A stretch of DNA of 64,000 bases from JAHEME01 sp034435035 (GTDB lineage: Bacteria > Chloroflexota > Anaerolineae > Aggregatilineales > UBA3940): positions 1-64,000 of the forward strand of contig DAOTXW010000089.1 in assembly GCA_034435035.1 (NCBI GenBank), written 5' to 3'. The position numbers were made by a program, and so were the translations under genes. Within the stretch, counting starts at the first letter, position 1; every line of letters starts with the position of its first letter. This document shows, in pieces, positions 58,522 to 64,000 of this stretch. The notes below the pieces were generated by a model. The model was not told the origin of the DNA and did no database searches. It was given only the letters and a program-made list of their open reading frames with translations.

Positions 58522-59952
58522 CTAATAAGCTCCGTTGCCAAAGAGGGCAGTCGGGATAGTCTGCAGAAGAATACGGATATCCAGATCCAGCGACCAATTT
58601 TCGATATAGAAGATATCGAGCAGGCACATTTCGTCAAACGGGATATCGCTACGCCCGCTGACCTGCCAGAGTCCGGTCATGCCAGGTCGCACACTAATGC
58701 GTTCGCGCTGCCACGGCTCATACTGCTGCACTTCTTCGGGCGTGCCAGGACGCGGGCCAACCAAACTCATATCTCCAAGCAGCACATTGATAATCTGCGG
58801 CAGCTCATCAAGGCTTGTCCGACGCAGCAGGCGGCCAACGCGTGTTCGCCGAGGATCGTCACGTATCTTGAAGAGAGGGCCATCAGCCTCGTTCAGGTTG
58901 GCAAGTTCCGCTTGCATCTTATCGGCGCCCACAACCATCGTGCGGAACTTGATAATCCTGAAGAGCCTCCCGTCGCGCCCGACACGCGGCTGGGTGAAGA
59001 ATACGGGTCCGGGTGAATCGAGCCGAATCAGGATTCCTACAACACCGAAGAGAAGCAGCACCAGCGGCAGGGTAAGCCCGATTAGAAGGAGGTCAACCAC
59101 CCGCTTGATCAGAAGGGCGCTCGAGCTCATCTTGGCGGGGCCTGCGCCGATCAGGGGGATGCCATTCAGGCTGTCCAGGTCTACCCGCTGCATCCGCTGC
59201 TGGAAGACATCCGGCACAACACGTACCCGGATATTCTCGCGCTCACACTCGCTGACAATCAGGGCAATCTTGCGGTGATACATCCAGGGGAGAGTCACGA
59301 TAACTTCATCTACATGTTCGGATGCCACCACGTCAGCGATTCGGTCAATTCCACCAAAGCCTTTGATACGCCCCAGACTGCTGTCCCCCTTTGAGGGATC
59401 GTCGTCCACGTACCCCACAATCTGGTACCCTAAGCCGGGGTTGGCAAGCAGACTGCGGATCACTGCCCGGCCCACCTCACCAGCACCGACAATCAGCACC
59501 CGATCGACACCAATCCCTCGCCGGCGCAGCCGAACCACGATAATACGCTGAATCAGTCTGGCCATGCTCAGAACCATCACGATTAGTATGCCGGCAAGCA
59601 CGAGCATGCCACGCGAATAGATCAGGGGCTGAACAAAGAAAGTGATCGCCATGATTATCACGATGCTGGTCATTGTTCCGCTAACCAGCCGGTACAGCTC
59701 GTCAAGCCAGCGCCGGGCACGGCGACGCTCGTACAGACCATCGATCTGGAACATGATCAGGCAGAGGATGGTGAGCAGAGCCGCATAGGGAATGTAGGCC
59801 GGGTAGAAGGGTGCATCATAGCGCGGGTCTACCGGGTAGGGAATCCCCAGCCGGTAACGCACCACATAAGAGAGCACAAATGCCAGGTTGATGAGCGCCC
59901 CATCCAACCCGGCCAGAAGAGTCTGCAATATCTGCCGTCTGGAGCTATTCAT
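58522..59952 (-). CDS. Polyprenyl-phosphate sugar-1-phosphate transferase (WcaJ/WbaP-like)
   Basis: 476 aa. Five membrane helices: four N-terminal (LNPLINLAFVLSYVVRY-type region near residue 20 to VLAGILIVMVLSMARL) and one before the catalytic domain (VVDLLLIGLTLPLVLLLFGV). A soluble Rossmann-like domain (VLIVGAGEVGRAVIRSLLAN) lies between. The C-terminal catalytic block is complete: SPGPVFFTQPRVGRDGRLF, IIKFRTMVVGAD, LLRRTSLDELPQIINVLLGD, MSLVGPRPGTPEEV and RPGMTGLWQVSGRSDI. It starts a lipid-linked oligosaccharide for an exopolysaccharide or glycoprotein. Overlaps the glycosyltransferase gene by 8 nt. Confidence 0.92.
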   Translation of the reverse strand: MNSSRRQILQTLLAGLDGALINLAFVLSYVVRYRLGIPYPVDPRYDAPFYPAYIPYAALLTILCLIMFQIDGLYERRRARRWLDELYRLVSGTMTSIVIIMAITFFVQPLIYSRGMLVLAGILIVMVLSMARLIQRIIVVRLRRRGIGVDRVLIVGAGEVGRAVIRSLLANPGLGYQIVGYVDDDPSKGDSSLGRIKGFGGIDRIADVVASEHVDEVIVTLPWMYHRKIALIVSECERENIRVRVVPDVFQQRMQRVDLDSLNGIPLIGAGPAKMSSSALLIKRVVDLLLIGLTLPLVLLLFGVVGILIRLDSPGPVFFTQPRVGRDGRLFRIIKFRTMVVGADKMQAELANLNEADGPLFKIRDDPRRTRVGRLLRRTSLDELPQIINVLLGDMSLVGPRPGTPEEVQQYEPWQRERISVRPGMTGLWQVSGRSDIPFDEMCLLDIFYIENWSLDLDIRILLQTIPTALFGNGAY

Positions 59953-61102
59953 CTCTATCTGAACTGCCCAGAACGTGTCGATAGGCTGCGGCTATACTGC
60001 GAGCAGTATTCTCCCAGGAGAAGCCCCGGGCGCGCTGGATTCCACGCGCAGCCAGTTCACGTTGCCGCTCGGTATCTTCCAGGAGGCCTGCAAGCGCCCG
60101 GCTCCAGGCTTCATGATCTGCTGGGGGGAGCAGGATCCCATCTTCACCCACGGCTTCGGGGAGGGAAGTGGTATTTGCAGCAAGCACGGGCACACCACAG
60201 GCCATCGCTTCAAGGAGCGGCAGGCCAAAGCCTTCATAGACTGACGGATAAGCGAAGATCTCCGCTGCATTGTACCACATTGGCAGGTCACTACTGGCAA
60301 TGTAGCCTGGCAAGATGACTTCGCTCCGCACGCCCAGATCCTCAATCAGCTTCAACAGAGCGCCCGTCTGCCATCCAGCAGCTCCGGCCAGCACCAGGCC
60401 GATCTGCCGGCGCTGGGGCAGCATCGCCCAGGCTCTAACGAGCACTTCCAGATTCTTTCGGGGCTCCAGTGTGCCAACATAAAGCACAAAACGCTCCGGC
60501 AGATTACACCTGATCCGGAAACTTGCCTTTTGTGCCGGGTCATGCGGCCGAAAGTGTGAAGCCACGCCAGGCAATGCCACTGCAATACGCGAGGAAGGTA
60601 TGCCCAGCAGATTGGCGATCTCAGTGCGGCCGCTCTGTGAGATGGCAATTACACGGCGAGCGCGTCTGGCTGAAGCGGCGGTGATCCAGCGAAGATAGCG
60701 CTGCCGGCCTTTCCCGAGGCGCCCGGGATGGCGCAGGAAGCTGAGATCATAGATGGTCACCACCGAAGGGCCAGGCCACAGCAGCGGCAGCGCAAAGGCA
60801 GTCCCGTGAACCAGGTCCGGACTTTCGGCCCGCAAAGCTACAGGTGCAGCAAGCTGCTCCCAGAGAATACGGGCCATGGGATTTCCGGTCCTCATGCGGG
60901 AGCGCCGAACAACCCAGTCGGAGCGCGCCGGCAGGACATCCGAGCCAACAAACAGCGTGAAGGCCAGGTCAGGGGCGACTTCCGGGAGCCGGGAAATGCT
61001 GTGATAGAGATAGCTGTGAATGCCGGCGCTTCGATAAGACGCTTCGCCAGACAGCAGATGCGCCAGCAGAGCCACACGAGCGGGAGGTCTCATACCTGCC
61101 AT
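59945..61102 (-). CDS. Family 4 glycosyltransferase
   Basis: 385 aa, GT-B fold. N-terminal domain ARVALLAHLLSGEASYRSAG; DLVHGTAFALPLLWPGPSVV; linker VLYVGTLEPRKNLEVLVRAW; and the C-terminal donor site NAAEIFAYPSVYEGFGLPLL with EAMACGVPVLAANTTSLPEA (E-x7-E). Donor and acceptor sugars unknown. The ATG 61100-61102 has AGGGGTGG five bases upstream. It is the first of three overlapping or abutting genes with the WcaJ-like transferase and the M20 protein; the helicase gene is divergent. Confidence 0.9.
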   Translation of the reverse strand: MAGMRPPARVALLAHLLSGEASYRSAGIHSYLYHSISRLPEVAPDLAFTLFVGSDVLPARSDWVVRRSRMRTGNPMARILWEQLAAPVALRAESPDLVHGTAFALPLLWPGPSVVTIYDLSFLRHPGRLGKGRQRYLRWITAASARRARRVIAISQSGRTEIANLLGIPSSRIAVALPGVASHFRPHDPAQKASFRIRCNLPERFVLYVGTLEPRKNLEVLVRAWAMLPQRRQIGLVLAGAAGWQTGALLKLIEDLGVRSEVILPGYIASSDLPMWYNAAEIFAYPSVYEGFGLPLLEAMACGVPVLAANTTSLPEAVGEDGILLPPADHEAWSRALAGLLEDTERQRELAARGIQRARGFSWENTARSIAAAYRHVLGSSDRDE

Positions 61103-61177
61103 TATAACCACCCCTGTGCCCTGAGCGGCAATGGATCTGCATTGCGTGGACCTGCTCTAACTGCCATACTTCGCAAT

Positions 61178-63718
61178 ATGGCTGTAGAGACACTGCTCAA
61201 CCAGATGCGGTTTGATCCAAGCCTCATGCGCCAGGTTGCGGTCTGGGAACATCGTCCAGCGCGGGCCGCCCGCCACGCGGCGGCCCCGGATGCCCTTGAT
61301 CCACGCCTCTGCCAGATGCTGAGGGATAAACAGATGTTTCCCCTCTACATACACCAGGCTGAAGCCGTTGAGGCGGCATTAAACGGGCAGCACGTCGTGA
61401 TGGTAACAGGCACCGCGTCCGGCAAATCCCTGGCTTACCATCTACCCACACTGCATTTTATGCTACACGACCCGCGTGCGTGCGCGCTCTACCTTTTCCC
61501 TACGAAAGCGCTGGCCCAGGATCAGCAGGCGGCTCTGCGCAATCTGCTGTCCGCCCTGCCAGACGGTGAGGCTATTCGACTGAACACGTATGATGGGGAC
61601 ACCCCGGCCAACCAGCGGAGCCGAATACGCAAGGAGGCGGGCATCATCCTGTCCAATCCGGATATGCTGCATGCAGGTATCCTTCCATACCATTCACGGT
61701 GGTCGGCATTCTTCCAGAACCTGCGGGTCGTGGTGATTGATGAGATGCACGTTTACCGCGGCATCTTTGGCAGCCATATGGCGAACGTGCTGCGACGCCT
61801 GCGGCGCATCTGCCGGTTTTATGGCAGCAACCCGATTTACATTTGTGCCAGTGCGACCATCGCCAATCCGGCAGAGCTGGCGGAGAAACTGCTCGAGGCC
61901 CGAACAACCCTGATTGACAATGACGGTGCACCGCGCGGAGAGCAGCATATCATCCTTTACAACCCACCCGTGATCGACACCCACTCAGGGCTGCGCCGGA
62001 GCTACTTGCTGGAGGCGCGCAGCCTAGCTGCGCGCTGTCTGGAAGCCGACCTGCAGACCATCATCTTCGCGCGGGCACGGCTGACCACCGAAGTGCTGCT
62101 GGGCTACATCCGGGATGAAGTCCGAAGCCGGGGGATAGATCCCGGGGCGATCAGAGGCTACCGGGGAGGATATCTGCCCCTGGAGCGGCGAGCCATCGAG
62201 AAAGCCCTTCGCGAGGGAGCTGTCAGGGGAGTAGTAGCCACTAATGCCCTTGAACTCGGCGTGGACATCGGCGCCATGGAAGCAGCCATTCTGGCCGGCT
62301 ACCCGGGAACCATCGCCAGCACGTGGCAGCAACTGGGGCGTGCAGGTCGCCGCGCATCCGTCTCACTGGGAATCCTGATAGCCTCAGGGGCTCCACTGGA
62401 TCAGTATCTGGCATCACACCCCAGATACCTGTTTGAGCGCGCCCCTGAACAGGCGCTCATTAACCCGGACAACCTGCTTATTGTGGCGAATCATCTGCGC
62501 TGCGCTGCGTATGAGCTTCCGTTTGAGGATGATGAGTCCTTCGGCGCATTTGATGGCACTTCCGAGATGCTGGCCCTGTTAGCCGAGAACGGCGACCTCC
62601 ACCACAGCGGCCGGGTTTACCGCTGGATCACCGACGCTTACCCGGCCGCAGAAATCGCCCTTCGCTCGGCCGGGGCGGATACCATCATCATTCAGGATCA
62701 CAGCAAAGAGATGCCCGAGGTCATCGGCAGGATAGACCGCCCGAGCGCCCCGCTGCTTGTCTACGAAGGAGCCATCTACCTGCACGAGGGCCGGCAGTAC
62801 CGGATTGAAGCCCTGGACTGGCAGCACGGTGTAGCACAGGCTGTGGAGACTGAAGCAGACTACTACACCGACGCCGGCACCTCCAGCGATATCTCGGTGC
62901 AGGAGGTGTATCAAAGCCATGCTGAAGGCAGCTGCGTCAAAGCGACTGGCCGGGTTCTGGTCACCCAACAGGTGAGCAGCTACCGGATCGTCAAGCGCTA
63001 CACACACGAGACGCTGGGCTATGGCACGATCGATCTGCCGCCCCAGCAGTTCGAGACCACCGCCTACTGGGCCAGCCTGACTCCCGATCTCACTACCAAG
63101 CTTGAAAGACAGAACATCCTGCTGGAGCCCAATGACTATGGCCCAAACTGGCAGCAGCAGCGAGCCCGCGCCCGGGCACGGGATGGCTATCGCTGTACCC
63201 GCTGTGCGGCACCGGAGCGGGAGGGGCAACACGACGTCCACCACCTTGTGCCTTTCCGCGAGTTTGGATACCGCGCCGGCGTGAATACAGCATATCTGGA
63301 GGCGAACCGACTGGAGAACCTGCGGACCCTGTGCCGGGCATGCCATCGTGCCGTTGAATCAGCACGCGGCACCCGGAGCGCTCTGAGCGGTGCCGGCAGT
63401 CTGCTGCGGAATGTAGCCACCCTGCACCTGATGTGCGCGCCAAACGACATCGGCATTGTGGTTGAGCAGCGTTCAGCGCAGGCACACGCGCCTACCATCA
63501 CGATCTACGATTCCACACCTGGCGGTTTGGGGCTGGCTTCACGCTGCTACGACCTCCATCATACCCTGCTGGCCGGCGCGCTGGAGATGGTTCGTGGATG
63601 TCCATGCAGTGATGGCTGCCCCGCCTGCATCGGGCCCACCGGTGAGGACGGCGCCCAGACAAAACTCTACACAATTGCGCTGCTGGAAGCCATGTGTGCT
63701 CCCGAGCAAGCAGGCTGA
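61178..63718 (+). CDS. MrfA-like DEAD-box helicase with inserted HNH nuclease domain
   Basis: 846 aa. SF2 helicase of the YprA/MrfA type: YIHQAEAVEAAL, Walker A VTGTASGKSLAYH (about residue 75), IDEMHVYRGIFGSH (DEVH-like, about 187), CASATIANPAEL, and motif VI QQLGRAGRRA. The C-terminal MZB zinc cluster (CPCSDGCPACIGP, about 808-820) is that of DUF1998. Between them (about 655-725) sits an HNH domain: RARARDGYRCTRCAAPE, DVHHLVPFREF and ENLRTLCRACHRAVE, with both CxxC pairs and the His-His. MrfA takes part in repair of mitomycin damage with a separate nuclease MrfB; here a nuclease is built in. ATG 61178 fits the family; upstream codons belong to the spacer and to the divergent gene. Confidence 0.9.
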   Translation: MAVETLLNQMRFDPSLMRQVAVWEHRPARAARHAAAPDALDPRLCQMLRDKQMFPLYIHQAEAVEAALNGQHVVMVTGTASGKSLAYHLPTLHFMLHDPRACALYLFPTKALAQDQQAALRNLLSALPDGEAIRLNTYDGDTPANQRSRIRKEAGIILSNPDMLHAGILPYHSRWSAFFQNLRVVVIDEMHVYRGIFGSHMANVLRRLRRICRFYGSNPIYICASATIANPAELAEKLLEARTTLIDNDGAPRGEQHIILYNPPVIDTHSGLRRSYLLEARSLAARCLEADLQTIIFARARLTTEVLLGYIRDEVRSRGIDPGAIRGYRGGYLPLERRAIEKALREGAVRGVVATNALELGVDIGAMEAAILAGYPGTIASTWQQLGRAGRRASVSLGILIASGAPLDQYLASHPRYLFERAPEQALINPDNLLIVANHLRCAAYELPFEDDESFGAFDGTSEMLALLAENGDLHHSGRVYRWITDAYPAAEIALRSAGADTIIIQDHSKEMPEVIGRIDRPSAPLLVYEGAIYLHEGRQYRIEALDWQHGVAQAVETEADYYTDAGTSSDISVQEVYQSHAEGSCVKATGRVLVTQQVSSYRIVKRYTHETLGYGTIDLPPQQFETTAYWASLTPDLTTKLERQNILLEPNDYGPNWQQQRARARARDGYRCTRCAAPEREGQHDVHHLVPFREFGYRAGVNTAYLEANRLENLRTLCRACHRAVESARGTRSALSGAGSLLRNVATLHLMCAPNDIGIVVEQRSAQAHAPTITIYDSTPGGLGLASRCYDLHHTLLAGALEMVRGCPCSDGCPACIGPTGEDGAQTKLYTIALLEAMCAPEQAG

Positions 63719-64000
63719 TCAGGGCCCCCAGCGCGGCTGCCAGTCGGCGATGGTATTGGCTGTCAGCGCAGTAGCTGATGACCCATCTATCCTCATGATC
63801 ATGATCTCGTTGTCGCCATCTCTCGATGAAGCAAAGGTGATCCACTGATTATCAGGGGAAAAGGATGGACCCTTGTTGCTGCCACCATCCGTGAGCTGCC
63901 GGATCAGGCTGCGGTCGCAGCCCCCCGCAATCTGCGCGCACTCGATCGGGATGATAAAGATGTCCTTGTCGCTCCCCGGGCCCGCATAGAAAGTGAGCCA
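63719..64000 (-). CDS. Beta-propeller (TolB/WD40-like, PD40) protein, C-terminal end only
   Basis: 93 codons and a stop; the N-terminal part is outside the window. The repeats GGSNKGPSFSPDNQWITFAS and SRDGDNEIMIMRIDGS are PD40 repeats as in TolB and prolyl-oligopeptidase propellers. The last residues are DWQPRWGP. Stop codon abuts that of the helicase gene, tail to tail. Whether it is a secreted protein cannot be seen. Confidence 0.85.
   Translation of the reverse strand, partial: WLTFYAGPGSDKDIFIIPIECAQIAGGCDRSLIRQLTDGGSNKGPSFSPDNQWITFASSRDGDNEIMIMRIDGSSATALTANTIADWQPRWGP

Noticed and set aside
60728..61177. Extension of the helicase frame 150 codons upstream
   Set aside because: This part lies over the glycosyltransferase gene and has no helicase features; ATG 61178 gives the family N-terminus.

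Overview
This window looks like a chromosomal segment of a Chloroflexota bacterium, most likely Anaerolineae-like. It is a gene-dense, GC-rich (by eye) stretch with almost no spacer DNA. The assignment rests on inference, not a database match: many surface lipoproteins and membrane-anchored proteins carry long Thr/Pro repeats; LexA has a Gram-positive-type SOS box (CGAAC-N4-GTTC); the penicillin-binding proteins include a lipoprotein-anchored class B enzyme; and there is a DUF2270 protein, a mycobacterial-type inositol-phosphate synthase and several conserved-looking hypothetical membrane proteins. I see no insertion sequence, CRISPR array, rRNA or tRNA gene.

Layout. 1-2.35 kb (minus): adenine deaminase (runs off the left edge) and a hydantoinase/dihydropyrimidinase, a nucleobase-salvage pair. 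2.5-5.8 kb: zinc carboxypeptidase lipoprotein, divergent from a SAM hydrolase and a MurA with Asp in place of the catalytic Cys. 5.8-9.5 kb (minus): ParA ATPase operon with two Pro-rich membrane proteins. 9.7-15.2 kb (plus): DinB-fold protein, a cluster of small unknown, lipoprotein and holin-like membrane genes, a clan-A glycosidase-like protein and an orphan solute-binding protein. 15.2-21.5 kb: M23 peptidase, fused formiminotransferase-cyclodeaminase, glycerol kinase, acetyl-CoA synthetase. 21.8-28.1 kb (plus): ArsR regulator, DUF2270 protein, RecJ, sugar-nucleotide epimerase, a second glycosidase-like surface protein. 28.1-34.2 kb (minus): a degenerate prolyl-tRNA synthetase paralogue, a LysM protein and a huge coiled-coil histidine-kinase-like protein whose phospho-accepting His is Gln. 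34.3-41 kb: PBP1A, SCO1 protein, HAL2-type phosphatase, MATE/ANKH-like transporter. 41-44.6 kb (minus): LexA with a textbook SOS promoter, and DNA polymerase I. 44.8-50.9 kb: stand-alone glycogen-binding domain, serine-palmitoyltransferase-like enzyme, ParB/Srx-fold protein, inositol-phosphate synthase, RNase Z. 51.2-55.1 kb (plus): SSB, a bacterial translin homologue, lipoprotein PBP2. 55.1-61.1 kb (minus): a metal-chelatase gene that changes frame at an A9 run, then an M20 hydrolase, sugar-phosphate transferase and glycosyltransferase operon. 61.2-64 kb: an MrfA-like helicase carrying an HNH nuclease domain, and the end of a beta-propeller protein.

The most notable items are: (1) the chlI/chlD-type chelatase gene, where the only 30-nt stretch in which both frames are open contains A AAA AAA AAC with an SD-like GAGGA 12 nt upstream, the layout expected for programmed -1 frameshifting that yields a small and a medium subunit from one gene; (2) the helicase-HNH fusion; (3) the ProRS paralogue that kept its editing and anticodon domains but lost its adenylation motifs; (4) the His-less kinase; and (5) the ssb-translin gene pair.
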